The translations under genes and the position numbers were made by a program. Positions 35,009-44,700 of a stretch of 64,000 nucleotides of DNA are shown piece after piece. The number at the start of each line of letters is the position of its first letter. The stretch's first letter is position 1. The notes below the pieces were generated by a model. It was given only the letters and a program-made list of their open reading frames with translations, did not search any database and was not told the DNA's origin. Source of the stretch: Chryseobacterium vrystaatense (GTDB lineage Bacteria > Bacteroidota > Bacteroidia > Flavobacteriales > Weeksellaceae); contig NZ_JPRI01000005.1 in NCBI RefSeq assembly GCF_000737765.1, positions 248,001 through 312,000 on the forward strand, written 5' to 3'.

Positions 35009-35100
35009 CCCTAGCCCCGATAGCAGCGGTTACCCCACAGCATGGTTTGGGTTTAGTGCTGGAGCGAGGAGTAAGAGCGGATAGCGGGAAACAGCTTCTA
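35009..35100 (+). other. Non-coding element with paired ends, candidate structured RNA or dispersed repeat
   Basis: Starts CCTAGCCCCGATAGCAGCGG and ends GCGGATAGCGGGAAACAGCT. The ends can pair (AGC/GCT and CCCG/CGGG), and an inner CAGCA/TGCTG hairpin (35037-35041/35056-35060) fits inside. It has no reading frame and no T run. It is much GC-richer than its surroundings. Confidence 0.5.
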
Positions 35101-35142
35101 AACATAAATAATGCTTAGAATTCCTTCCCGTACCTATATAAA

Positions 35143-35171
35143 AAATCCCACTATGTATCATAATGGGATTG
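35143..35171 (-). terminator. Terminator of ahcY
   Basis: Inverted repeat AATCCCA / TGGGATT with inner TAT/ATA pairing, and a T run on the - strand side, 20 nt after the ahcY stop. Confidence 0.8.
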
Positions 35172-35191
35172 TATATAGATTGAATGTAATC

Positions 35192-36505
35192 TTAGTATCT
35201 GTAGTACTCAGGCTTGAATGGGCCTTTTGCATCTACACCGATATATTCAGCCTGTTCCGGAGAAAGAGTTTCCAGTTCAACGCTTAATTTTTTAAGGTGT
35301 AAAGCTGCTACTTTTTCATCTAAATGCTTTGGAAGCATATATACTTCGTTTCCATAAGCAGCAGAATTCGTCCAAAGTTCGATCTGAGCCAGAGTCTGGT
35401 TAGAGAAAGAGTTAGACATTACAAAACTTGGGTGTCCTGTTGCACAACCAAGGTTTACCAATCTACCTTCAGCAAGGATAATTACTTCTTTACCTTCAAT
35501 AGTATAGATATCAACCTGTGGCTTCACTTCAGATTTTGTCTGACCGTAGTTTTTGTTTAACCAAGCCATATCGATTTCATTATCGAAATGTCCGATGTTA
35601 CAAACCACCGCTTTATCTTTCATTTTAAGGAAATGCTCTCCTCTTACGATGTTGAAGTTACCGGTAGTTGTGATGATAATATCAGCGTTGTCTACAACAG
35701 TATCTAATCTTTTTACTTCGTAACCGTCCATTGCCGCCTGAAGCGCACAAATTGGATCGATCTCGGTAACAGTAACGATAGAACCAGCTCCTCTGAAAGA
35801 AGCAGCAGTACCTTTACCTACGTCTCCGTATCCGCAAACTACCACTCTTTTTCCGGCAAGCATAAGGTCTGTAGCTCTTCTTACAGCATCTACTGCAGAT
35901 TCTTTACATCCGTATTTGTTGTCGAATTTAGATTTAGTTACTGAATCATTTACGTTGATTGCAGGCATTACTAAAGTTCCGTTCTTCATTCTTTCGTACA
36001 GTCTGTGTACTCCTGTAGTGGTTTCTTCAGAAAGACCTTTGATATCTTTTGTGAATTCAGGGTATTTATCGAAAACCATGTTCGTTAAATCTCCACCATC
36101 ATCCAAAATCATATTTAATGGCTTTCTGTCTTCTCCAAAGAATAAAGTCTGCTCAATACACCAGTCAAATTCTTCTTCGTTCAGACCTTTCCATGCATAA
36201 ACAGGAATTCCTGCAGCAGCAATAGCAGCAGCAGCATGATCCTGTGTAGAGAAAATATTACAAGAAGACCATGTAACTTCAGCTCCTAAAGCGACTAATG
36301 TCTCGATAAGCACTGCCGTCTGGATTGTCATGTGTAGACATCCGGCAATTCTTGCCCCTTTAAGTGGTTGGGATGGTCCGTATTCTTCACGAATAGACAT
36401 CAAACCTGGCATTTCTGCTTCAGCAAGGGTAATTTCTTTTCTTCCCCATTCTGCTAGGGATATGTCCTTTACTTTATAAGGAACGTATTGTGTTGTAGTA
36501 CTCAT
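35192..36505 (-). CDS. ahcY: Adenosylhomocysteinase
   Basis: Hydrolyses S-adenosylhomocysteine to adenosine and homocysteine with bound NAD, keeping the methylation cycle running. The 437-residue protein shows [55 protein letters not shown], the NAD-binding [27 protein letters not shown] and the C-terminal [34 protein letters not shown]...[10 protein letters not shown], which reaches the neighbouring subunit's NAD site. The length is normal for bacterial enzymes. It has its own promoter and terminator. Confidence 0.97.
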   Translation of the reverse strand: MSTTTQYVPYKVKDISLAEWGRKEITLAEAEMPGLMSIREEYGPSQPLKGARIAGCLHMTIQTAVLIETLVALGAEVTWSSCNIFSTQDHAAAAIAAAGIPVYAWKGLNEEEFDWCIEQTLFFGEDRKPLNMILDDGGDLTNMVFDKYPEFTKDIKGLSEETTTGVHRLYERMKNGTLVMPAINVNDSVTKSKFDNKYGCKESAVDAVRRATDLMLAGKRVVVCGYGDVGKGTAASFRGAGSIVTVTEIDPICALQAAMDGYEVKRLDTVVDNADIIITTTGNFNIVRGEHFLKMKDKAVVCNIGHFDNEIDMAWLNKNYGQTKSEVKPQVDIYTIEGKEVIILAEGRLVNLGCATGHPSFVMSNSFSNQTLAQIELWTNSAAYGNEVYMLPKHLDEKVAALHLKKLSVELETLSPEQAEYIGVDAKGPFKPEYYRY

Positions 36506-36544
36506 ATGTAATGAATAATTTTAAATTCAATTGATAACGAAATG

Positions 36545-36552
36545 CAAAATTA
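36545..36552 (-). promoter_or_regulatory. -7 promoter element of ahcY
   Basis: TAATTTTG on the - strand fits TAnnTTTG, 39 nt before the ATG. Confidence 0.5.
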
Positions 36553-36620
36553 CAATTAATAATTAAGATAAAAAAACGGCAGATCAAGTTCGGTTTCATG
36601 AGATTATACATAGCTTTAAA

Positions 36621-36643
36621 TTATTTAGTCTTAATCTAAATAA
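36621..36643 (+). promoter_or_regulatory. Fur-like operator in the HutZ-like gene promoter
   Basis: Perfect inverted repeat TTATTTAG-N7-CTAAATAA directly upstream of the -7 box at 36645. The size, AT content and position fit an iron-type repressor site; see findings. Confidence 0.55.
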
Positions 36644-36644
36644 C

Positions 36645-36652
36645 TACTTTTG
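36645..36652 (+). promoter_or_regulatory. -7 promoter element of the HutZ-like gene
   Basis: TACTTTTG fits TAnnTTTG, 20 nt before the ATG at 36673 and one base after the palindrome. Confidence 0.55.
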
Positions 36653-36672
36653 TTCAGATAAAATTTTATACT

Positions 36673-37203
36673 ATGAATCATACCAATTCCCAGGAAGAGG
36701 CTAACAGAAAAGCAAAGCCTGTTGCTCCAAAAGTGAAAGAACTGATTGACCGTACCAAAAGTGTGATTTTGGCTACTGTAGATGCAGAAGGAGTTCCCAA
36801 TTCCAGTTATGCCCCTTTTGTACAGGTAAATAATACGTTATATATCCTGGTTTCTTTTATGGCAAAACACACGAAAAACCTTGCAGACGGAAGAAAGACT
36901 TCCGTAATGTTCATCGAGGACGAATCTGCAACAAAACAGATTTATGCACGTGAACGTTTAACGGTTGAGGCTGCAGCTTCGCAGGTTGAAAGAGATTCTG
37001 AGATCTGGAATACAGTGGTGACCAGGTTAAAGGAAACACACGGGAAAGTAGTAGATGTCATTGCTGAAATGCAGGATTTCATTCTTATTGCTCTACAGCC
37101 GGTAAAAGGATCTTATGTGAATGGGTTTGGAAGTGCTTATTTTGTGGATGAAAATCTTGAAATTCTTGAACATAGAAATGATGTAAATCATCAGTCTAAA
37201 TAA
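36673..37203 (+). CDS. HugZ/HutZ-like heme utilization protein (PNPOx-like split barrel)
   Basis: 176-residue protein of the pyridoxamine-phosphate-oxidase-like split-barrel fold, in the HugZ/HutZ heme-oxygenase-type subgroup: VILATVDAEGVPNSSYAPFVQVNNTLYILVSFMAKHTKNLADGRKTSVMFIEDESATKQIYARERLTVEAAASQVERDSE, then DFILIALQPVKGSYVNGFGSAYFV. The SYAPFV, H..NL, IEDE and R.RL blocks match the HutZ pattern closely. Members bind and degrade heme to release iron. Classification rests on these motifs; heme activity is inferred. A Fur-like palindrome in its promoter supports an iron link. Confidence 0.85.
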   Translation: MNHTNSQEEANRKAKPVAPKVKELIDRTKSVILATVDAEGVPNSSYAPFVQVNNTLYILVSFMAKHTKNLADGRKTSVMFIEDESATKQIYARERLTVEAAASQVERDSEIWNTVVTRLKETHGKVVDVIAEMQDFILIALQPVKGSYVNGFGSAYFVDENLEILEHRNDVNHQSK

Positions 37204-37243
37204 ATACTTAACAAAAGAAGAGGGAAGACATGAAGATGTAAGT

Positions 37244-37287
37244 AAAAAAGCTGCGTAGGGTCTCAGACTTCACGCAGCTTTTTTTTG
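37244..37287 (+). terminator. Terminator after the HutZ-like gene
   Basis: Stem AAAAAGCTGCGT / ACGCAGCTTTTT with a loop that contains a small GTC/GAC hairpin, followed by a long T run. Confidence 0.87.
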
Positions 37288-37378
37288 TTTTGGTTACGCA
37301 GAATTGTTTTGCTGCCAATTCATATCGCGATCTTCCAATTCCCACATCTTTTTACTACTTTTATCGAATAAAAAAAAG

Positions 37379-37993
37379 ATGCCTCTTTACCGCGATTTTT
37401 CAGATGATAATGCCACGATCCTTATATGGAAATATGATGAAAGCGAAGAACTTGATATCAACGAGCTTCTGGAGCCTGAAAATGCTGAAAAAGTAAAAGA
37501 TTATCACCCTAAAAAACTGCAGGAAGTGCTTATGGTGCGTAAGCTTCTGAAAAGTTTAAAACCTCATTCCAAGATTCTATATAAAGAAAGAGAACCTTTC
37601 CTTTCACCTAAAGACGCTGAAATATCGATTACACATTCCTTCCCTTTTGCTGCGATAGCAGTTTCTAAAAATAAAATAGGAATCGATATTGAGAAATTCA
37701 ATCCTAAGATTTTAAGGGTTATCGATAAATTTACTTACGAAAATGAAAGAGGATTTATTCCACAGGATAATGAGGCCACCTTCTATACTATTATATGGAG
37801 TGTAAAGGAAAGCATGTACAAGATCCATCATTCGAAGTACTGGTCCCTGAAGAAAAATTATGAAGTAAAGCCTTTTGAACTTAAACATCTTCATAAAATA
37901 AGCTGCCGGGTTTACGACGAACAGTTTTCCGACGAGTTTAAAGCAAGAGTGGAATTTTTTGATGACTACTGTTTTACGATTGTGGAGGAGTAG
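37379..37993 (+). CDS. 4'-phosphopantetheinyl transferase superfamily protein
   Basis: Transfers 4'-phosphopantetheine from CoA to carrier proteins. About 204 residues with the Sfp-type signature: GIDIEKFNPKILRVIDKF (GxDxE metal ligands, residues about 102-120) and TIIWSVKESMYKIHHSKYWSLKKNY (WxxKES, residues about 138-160). SITHSFPFAAIAVS precedes it (CoA-binding Ser-x-THS block). The frame extends upstream to 37304, but MPLYRDFSDDNATILIW at 37379 matches known family starts. The 3' end is convergent with, and overlaps by 20 nt, the FUSC-family gene. Confidence 0.9.
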   Translation: MPLYRDFSDDNATILIWKYDESEELDINELLEPENAEKVKDYHPKKLQEVLMVRKLLKSLKPHSKILYKEREPFLSPKDAEISITHSFPFAAIAVSKNKIGIDIEKFNPKILRVIDKFTYENERGFIPQDNEATFYTIIWSVKESMYKIHHSKYWSLKKNYEVKPFELKHLHKISCRVYDEQFSDEFKARVEFFDDYCFTIVEE

Positions 37994-40238
37994 GCTCCGA
38001 TTCGCTTCTGTATTTTTCAATTACCTTTCTCTGCTCTTTAGCCACATCATAGATCAGTTCAAGAATATCGTGGATATTTTTAAGCTCTGTTAAGTGTGAA
38101 ATTTTATCAGGGTCTCTTCTGTCGACGAGATCATTTTCCTCAATTTCAGTTTTTCTTTTCGAAAGCATATCTTCTATCGAAGAATCTTCGGGCTCGAGGC
38201 GGCTTTCCATTTTCAAAGCTTCATTGATTTCGTTTCCATGAAGCAGAACGGAAGTTTGCTGCATCTCTGCTTCAATCTTTCGGCTCCAGCTTTCGGCATC
38301 TATTTCGGGATACTTTTCATCATTTTTAGAGTATTGTGAAAGGGATGCAGTATAGGCTGTGATCAGATGGGAGGTCGCAACAAACTGATGAACTACTTCC
38401 AGTTTCTTCTGTTGGTTTTTCGGTTCAGAAATCATTCTCTGAAAATTGTCGGAAAGGTTAGCCAATGAAATAATGGCATTTTTCCTTTTCACTTTATAAT
38501 CTTCAAGGTCAAAATCTCCCTGTAGAAATTTTGAAATCACACTCTCAAAATAGATGAGGTTGTCTGCAGCAGATTTTTTCATCAAATCGAGATTTTGAGT
38601 ATGTTCCCATACAGGCAGAACGATATAGGATACAGCAAAAGCAATCACCCCGGCGATGAATGTGTCAAAAATCCTGTCTTTGAAAATCACATCTACATTT
38701 CCGGGATTCAAAAAATTAAAACTCAGAAATACATAAATGGTCATAAAGAGAACGGCCCAGAAATACCGGCCTTTCAGAAAACTGAAGCACATAATCATGC
38801 TCAAAAGAAGGATCGTAAATAGAACGGCATTGATGTGTATAAAATGCAGAATCGTATACGCGATCATTGCTCCTGCAATAGTACCATATAAACGCAGCAG
38901 GTTTCTTTTTTTGGTAATAGAGTAGGCGGGTTTCAATATAGCCGTTATAGTGATCAGTATCCAATAGGTATGGCCCAGACCCAAAAGATCAAACATTGAG
39001 AAAACATATCCTACGAGGAGGGCTGTTGTGATTCTTATCGCATGTCTGAAATGAGAAGATGAAAGTGAAATATTGTTCCTTAAAACTTTAAAGTTAAGTT
39101 TCTCTTCATTAGGCATGAATTTTTTCAGATCCAAACCTGTGGAAAGACTTTTTGCCAGCTTCACATCCTGGGAAAATACTTTATAGATCTCATTGATCTC
39201 CTTTGTAATTTCATTGATGCGCATCAGGATTTGACGGAGGATCATAAAGTTTTCCAGATTGTCAGGAGTCATCTGCTTATTTCGGAGTTCAAAATAATGA
39301 TAATTGAGGTTTTTCAGTTCGAGTTCCAAATCAAACATGGGTTTGGCTCTTGTCCCTATTTGAAGTGAAATCCCTATGTTGGTTATTTCTTCGGCAAGAA
39401 GGTTGAGATAGTCGTGGATATAAACCAGGATCATGCTGTCTTCAAAACTCTGCTGCAGTTTCTGATAGTCACTCTCTGAGGTCATGAGTTTTTCATGAAG
39501 GTCCATGGAGTTAAGGAACATCAGCATCAGCAGGCGGCTGGTCGTTGTAGATTCGTTGACGATTGTTCTTGTTTTGAAAACAGTTTCTCTCGTCTCTTCC
39601 TGAAGGTTTTTGATCCCGATTTGTTTAGCAATTACCTGAGTGGTCAGTTTGTCAAAGTCAGGATTTTTCTGATAATAATTGGCTTTAATCTTTAAAAATT
39701 CTGCGAGCTGAAGATAATTTTCTCCAATCATCTGTCCTGCCAGCTTATAAGGCTGGATAGTGGTGACTATAAGGAAGATCAGCAAAAACCAGATACAGCC
39801 GGAAGCAAAGATCAATAAGCTTTTGAAAATATTACCTCCTGTAAGATGCCCGTCGATAAAGATCGCAAGGACAACAAGAGACAGTGAACCTACAGCTGCA
39901 AGCCTTTGGCCATACACGCCGATCAGCGAGAAAAACATTCCAAACAAAATGATCTCCAATATAACCAGGACTTTAAAATTCATTACCAGACTGGCGATAA
40001 GGGCAACAAAGACAAAGCAGAAAATGGCAAATGTTAATGCGTTTCTTCTTCTGATAAAAGGGCCGGGCTGATCACAGAGTGCAACAAAACTGGTTCCAAG
40101 GGGGAACAGGAAATATTCTTTAAGGATTCCGAAGTGGGCCAGGACTAAACAGGGCAGAACAGTTGCCAGCGTAATTCTGATGGCAGAATATACATATTGG
40201 CTGGTAACGAATTTTTTGAGTTCTGCTGAATAGTTCAT
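37974..40238 (-). CDS. FUSC/YccS-like membrane protein
   Basis: 754-residue protein of the fusaric-acid-resistance/aromatic-acid-exporter-like (FUSC, YccS) group. It has two membrane blocks of about six segments each (residues 20-160: TLATVLPCLVLAHFG..., and 400-550: ALLVGYVFSMFDLLGLGHTYWILITITAILKPAYSITKKRNLLRLYGTIAGAMIAY). Each is followed by a long helical cytoplasmic region. The block YWILIT..ILKP..S.T..R...R..GT..G is the family hallmark. Substrate unknown. The ATG begins 4 nt after a perfect -7 box, so the mRNA may be leaderless. Confidence 0.9.
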   Translation of the reverse strand: MNYSAELKKFVTSQYVYSAIRITLATVLPCLVLAHFGILKEYFLFPLGTSFVALCDQPGPFIRRRNALTFAIFCFVFVALIASLVMNFKVLVILEIILFGMFFSLIGVYGQRLAAVGSLSLVVLAIFIDGHLTGGNIFKSLLIFASGCIWFLLIFLIVTTIQPYKLAGQMIGENYLQLAEFLKIKANYYQKNPDFDKLTTQVIAKQIGIKNLQEETRETVFKTRTIVNESTTTSRLLMLMFLNSMDLHEKLMTSESDYQKLQQSFEDSMILVYIHDYLNLLAEEITNIGISLQIGTRAKPMFDLELELKNLNYHYFELRNKQMTPDNLENFMILRQILMRINEITKEINEIYKVFSQDVKLAKSLSTGLDLKKFMPNEEKLNFKVLRNNISLSSSHFRHAIRITTALLVGYVFSMFDLLGLGHTYWILITITAILKPAYSITKKRNLLRLYGTIAGAMIAYTILHFIHINAVLFTILLLSMIMCFSFLKGRYFWAVLFMTIYVFLSFNFLNPGNVDVIFKDRIFDTFIAGVIAFAVSYIVLPVWEHTQNLDLMKKSAADNLIYFESVISKFLQGDFDLEDYKVKRKNAIISLANLSDNFQRMISEPKNQQKKLEVVHQFVATSHLITAYTASLSQYSKNDEKYPEIDAESWSRKIEAEMQQTSVLLHGNEINEALKMESRLEPEDSSIEDMLSKRKTEIEENDLVDRRDPDKISHLTELKNIHDILELIYDVAKEQRKVIEKYRSESEPTPPQS

Positions 40239-40242
40239 GCTA

Positions 40243-40250
40243 CAAAATTA
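40243..40250 (-). promoter_or_regulatory. -7 promoter element of the FUSC gene, leaderless type
   Basis: TAATTTTG on the - strand, 4 nt before the ATG. The context TTTGTAGCATG is identical to that of the TauE/SafE gene at 22168. Confidence 0.6.
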
Positions 40251-40265
40251 ATTATTGGAAACAAG

Positions 40266-40470
40266 AAAAGCCTTATAAAAATGAGACTTTTGCAAACTTA
40301 TATATTACATTTCTGTAATAATTTGTCAATTGGTAATTTGAAGGAGAATTTAATGGTATACATGGTATGGGACATCACTGTCAATTTGCTTTACAGTGAT
40401 TTTTTTTGTCTTATTATCCCACCATTTACTTGCTAACTACCATTCACCACTCGCCAATTTGCTGTTTCAA
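40266..40470. repeat. Intergenic region with duplicated hairpin and word repeats
   Basis: 40266-40292 is a decayed copy of the porV terminator hairpin at 40479-40506. 40321-40470 is built of variants of GTCAATTGGTAATTTG and ACCATTCACCACTCGCCAATTT. It also holds a perfect hairpin ATCACTGT / ACAGTGAT with T7 on the + strand (40374-40407) that no + gene explains. No protein-coding ORF. Confidence 0.6.
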
Positions 40471-40478
40471 TTTACAAA

Positions 40479-40506
40479 AAAAGCCTCATAAAAATGAGGC
40501 TTTTTG
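40479..40506 (-). terminator. Terminator of porV
   Basis: Perfect 10-bp stem AAAGCCTCAT / ATGAGGCTTT with AAAA loop. The T run on the - strand follows the porV stop by about 20 nt. Confidence 0.9.
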
Positions 40507-40524
40507 ATTGACTGAGTCAGTATC

Positions 40525-41688
40525 TTAATAATCGACGTTAGAAGTTTCTTCACCGATGTTCCAGGTAAGACCGAAACGAAGTGTATTATCTAAAGCACTA
40601 TTGATTTTTGACATATTGATCAGATAAGAAAGATCAAGTCCGAATGAACGGTATTTTAATCCAATACCTGCTGTAGCAAACTGTCTTGCTCCCTGCTCTT
40701 CACTTTCGTGGAAATATCCTGTTCTTACTGCAAATGCATTGTCATAAGAATATTCTAAAGCACCACTGTACATGATACTGTTCTTATTTTTGAAAGATTT
40801 TCCAATCCCTGCGATAGGTCCTACATTTGGAACTTCATATCTTGGCTGTCTGTTATTTGGGTCTATTCCCACATATTCAGATCCCGGAACCAATATCTTA
40901 GAACCTTCTACGCTGATTCCGATTTTGTTCATGTCGTCCAAATACATATCATAACCAAGTCCTAATCTTGCCATTGTAGGCAGATAAGATCTGGATTCCT
41001 CATTTCCTGTATAGTCCAGTTTCGGACCTAAGTTCTGAATTGCGAAACCTCCGTTCAGTTTACCTTCATAACCTCCGAAGCTTGAAAACTTTGGAGAAGT
41101 ATAGTATCCTGAAACGTCTACCGCAAACGAATTAGCTGCTTTAAGAGTCGTGTCTGTGTTGAAACCTCCGGCTAAATCTGAACGGATGAATCTACCGGTA
41201 ACGGCCATTGAGTAAGAATCTGAAAGTTTCAGACCGTAAGCAACGTCGATGGAGAATTCATTTGGTTTTGATGTACCCATAGAAGTTACTTCTGAACCTA
41301 CTAACTGAGTAAGGTCTACTTCACCCATGTTGAAATAATAGATACTTGCAGAGATAGTAGATCTTTCTTCCTGTCCTAAGAATTTATGGAATGCACCATA
41401 TAGTAAAAATACATCATTGGTAAGTTTTCCCATATAAGGCGTATAGTTAAGACCTACGGAAGAACTTGTTCTGCTAAAAGGATATTTTGCCGCATTCCAG
41501 AATTGTGAAAATGCATCCGGTGAAGTTACCACCCCTTGGTCTCCCATACCTCCAGCTCTTGCATCTGGTGCAATTCTTAGAAAAGGAGCTCCGGTCAATA
41601 CTGGATTTATTTTACCTAAATCTTGCGAATAGCCTAAAAAACCAGCACTTAAACCAAATCCCAAAAGCAGTTTAGTAGTTAAATTCAT
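40525..41688 (-). CDS. porV: Type IX secretion system outer membrane channel protein PorV
   Basis: FadL-type outer-membrane beta barrel that shuttles T9SS cargo from the translocon to the attachment complex. 387 residues with a signal peptide (MNLTTKLLLGFGLSAGFLGYSQ), then GKINPVLTGAPFLRIAPDARAGGMGDQGVVTSPDAFSQFWNAAKYPF, the hallmark PorV opening with plug region. Alternating-hydrophobic strands run to FGLTWNIGEE. It lies 60 nt downstream of porU, next to gldJ, the standard T9SS order in flavobacteria. Confidence 0.95.
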   Translation of the reverse strand: MNLTTKLLLGFGLSAGFLGYSQDLGKINPVLTGAPFLRIAPDARAGGMGDQGVVTSPDAFSQFWNAAKYPFSRTSSSVGLNYTPYMGKLTNDVFLLYGAFHKFLGQEERSTISASIYYFNMGEVDLTQLVGSEVTSMGTSKPNEFSIDVAYGLKLSDSYSMAVTGRFIRSDLAGGFNTDTTLKAANSFAVDVSGYYTSPKFSSFGGYEGKLNGGFAIQNLGPKLDYTGNEESRSYLPTMARLGLGYDMYLDDMNKIGISVEGSKILVPGSEYVGIDPNNRQPRYEVPNVGPIAGIGKSFKNKNSIMYSGALEYSYDNAFAVRTGYFHESEEQGARQFATAGIGLKYRSFGLDLSYLINMSKINSALDNTLRFGLTWNIGEETSNVDY

Positions 41689-41748
41689 ATGTTGTCTTTT
41701 ATATATTATCAGTTTTTTATAAATATTGTTATCTATGTATTGTTTAAT

Positions 41749-44700
41749 TTATTTCAAAAGTACCATTTTTTCTACAGCTGTGGCACTTCCTTTGCATTTT
41801 TCTTGGTTTTGACTTTTTGCAAATATCTTAAAAATATACGTACCTTTTGCAACAGTTGCCCCAAAATCATCTCTTCCGTCCCATTCTATTGCCTGACGTG
41901 GCGTTCTAAAGCCCTGTAGGAACGGTTCTGCAACTACAGGTTGAGATAATGTTCTTACTAATTTTCCTGTTATTGTATAAATCTGAACATTTACATCTAA
42001 AATATCATCGCAGTTATGTTCGAACTGGACGTACGTTTTATTGGTAAATGGATTCGGCCAGTTCAACGGTCTGTTAATGATCAGGTGTTGGTCGGATTCA
42101 TCCTTAACTTCAAAGTTTAACGTAGCAGTTGTCGAATTATTGTTTATGTCCCAAACTTTAAACGTCAATTGATGCTGTCCTATAGCAAGGTTTCTGAAAG
42201 GGTAGGTCACATTCCCTTTCTGGTAGTCGGCAAGACTTGGGTTTAAACATCCGTTTCCTTCACCTGAAGCAAAGAAGTCATTCAGAACAACCGTGTTGAT
42301 AATCTGGCCGTCAAGATAAACCGTAATATCATGGCCTACCCCTGATCCGGTGGAGTTGATCCCCGTATCGTCCGTAAGGCATGCTAAAAGCATAGGGTTT
42401 TGGTTTGTGATCCCACCGTCAGCAAAATTGGTATTATTCATATACAGTTTTACTTTTGGAGGTTCATTGTCATTGATCCCGTTCGGGTTGATATCTCCTA
42501 CCTGCACAGCCTGGTTGTTAAATACATCTGCTCCTTTGTTGTCTGCATATCCAAGTATTCTTCCCTGTCCTACCGCATAGTTGATGTCTTTCGGAACGTA
42601 GAATTCTACAGTGAAAACTCCGTTTACAGCAGTTCCTGAAGCTTTTACAATGGCACTTCCTTCTTCTGTGTAGTCTAATACTGAACCTAAAATTCCACCA
42701 TTATCCAAAGTCTTTTTATTTAATCTCTTATCAAAAATATGGATAGAAACTCTTCCGTTGAAAGTCGCATTCAATGTTCCGTTAGGATTGTTGACGTGGC
42801 CTTTTACTTTAATGAAATCTAATCCTCTGATCAATCCTGGAACCGGCGATTCAATGTTATCGATCACAAGCTGTCTTTGAGGTCTGCTCAGTTTCATAGC
42901 AGGATCTCCCAGGAAGTTTACCTTTAAGTGGTCGGCATTAGCTCCTTTTTCTTTTTTAGCATTTAAATGGGCATATCCTAATGTTTCAAAATCATCATTG
43001 GTTAGCTTGAAAATATTCTTGGTATACGTGTCTGTAAATGCACGTCCGTAATCTACAGCAATGGCACGGCTTGATGTGATCATTGCAGCTGCACCTCCTT
43101 GCTTGAGTTTAATAAACTGCTCTCCGGCAGATGAAGTTCCGGGCTCATCCCATAATGTAAACTCACAAGTGATTGTAGATACAAAAGGAAATCTACTGTA
43201 GACATTGGAAAAATTGTTAGAATTTTGAATCTCTGTACTGGTCAATACTCTCTCCTGTGCCCATCCGTTAATTCCTCCATGTCCGAAATAGAACAGATAG
43301 AGACTGTTTCCGATATCATTGGCGATAGCCTGATTCACCTGTGGGAATCTTTGTCCTCCTGCGGTACTTTGCATAGGGAAGGCATCCAGATATAGTTTTC
43401 TTACATTATATTCTTTCAGGTCCTGCTGGCCGGGCTGTTCAAAAACACTGGCAAGCGTTGTGTTCATTACATCATGGAAAGGACCGTTGCCTTCTTTATC
43501 ATTATCTACGATGAAATCGAGTTTCATACGCCATTCTCCGAAAGGAGAAGACTGTCCCGGAAGAGCATTGTAATACGCCAGGGTTTTGTTTATCATATTC
43601 CCTGCTTCGGTCACATTCGCTGCAGGAATTCTTCCTACAGGAATATCAGGAAGGTTATGGTCTATCTGACCTGCTGTCTGTGGCTGTGTCATTACAATAT
43701 AATCGTCTGTCACAAACGAGCCAACAAAGTCTGCAGACTGCTCACTTTCGTAGCTGGAAACAATATTGTTGTTACCGGAGATTCTGTTTTTATAATCAAA
43801 CGATGCATCACCTAGTATAAATACATATTTAAGTCTTCCTGAATTACTGAGTTTGGTTACGAAATCTCTGATTGCCGTAAGGTCTCTGCTTCCACTTCCA
43901 AATTCATTATAGATCTTATTGGTATCAACGATCTCTACAGTATAGTTATTTTTGGTTTGGTGATAACTGGCCAGTCTCTGTGCCTGGCTCATCATTTCAG
44001 GAACAGTAATGATCAGGTAATCTACATTCTGAAGTCCCGAAAGATTTTGGTTTGCCACTCTTTCTACAAACTGTGGGTTGTAAGCAGCATCTGCACGGAA
44101 TGCCACAAATTCATTATTGAAATTTGGATCAGCAGCGATATAACCGAAATTAAAATTTCCGGCACCTGCTTTGTTTACTCTTCTGTTGGCATTCGTAATA
44201 TCCGTTACATCCCATACCTGTTCAAGGTTTACAGCATTGGAAACACTGAATCCATAACCTGTATTCGAGCCACTTGCAATAGAGAAATCTCTGAAACTCA
44301 TTTGAGAACCATTGAAGGCCAGATTATCTTTGTACTGAACTTCTGCATAATCAAAGTGGAAAACTCCATTAGGATTAAGAGATATATTAGGGCTGTAAGT
44401 TAAGGTAATCTGATTTCCGTTCAGGTTTGATTGGGTTCCGTTGTAGTTCAGCAGATAAAAATCATATGCGTAACCCTGAATGTTACTGGGAACATTCTTT
44501 ATAGATGAGGCCTGATTGTTGATTTTGAATTCAACGGTATTGTTCTGTGCTTTGAAACCTACAACCTGCGTTCTGTATCTTATGACATCATTAGCCTGTA
44601 TAGGTGAGTTAGTCGTAAACGTAATGGTTTTATCTGTTATAAAAGGTGCGTCTTCTACCCAGATTCTTCCTACTTTTAAAAGATTCTTCTGATCGTTGTT

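Noticed and set aside
43474..44403. Long + strand ORFs (113 and 148 codons) within porU
   Set aside because: Antisense to an intact PorU coding region with recognisable C25 motifs; no start context or domain.
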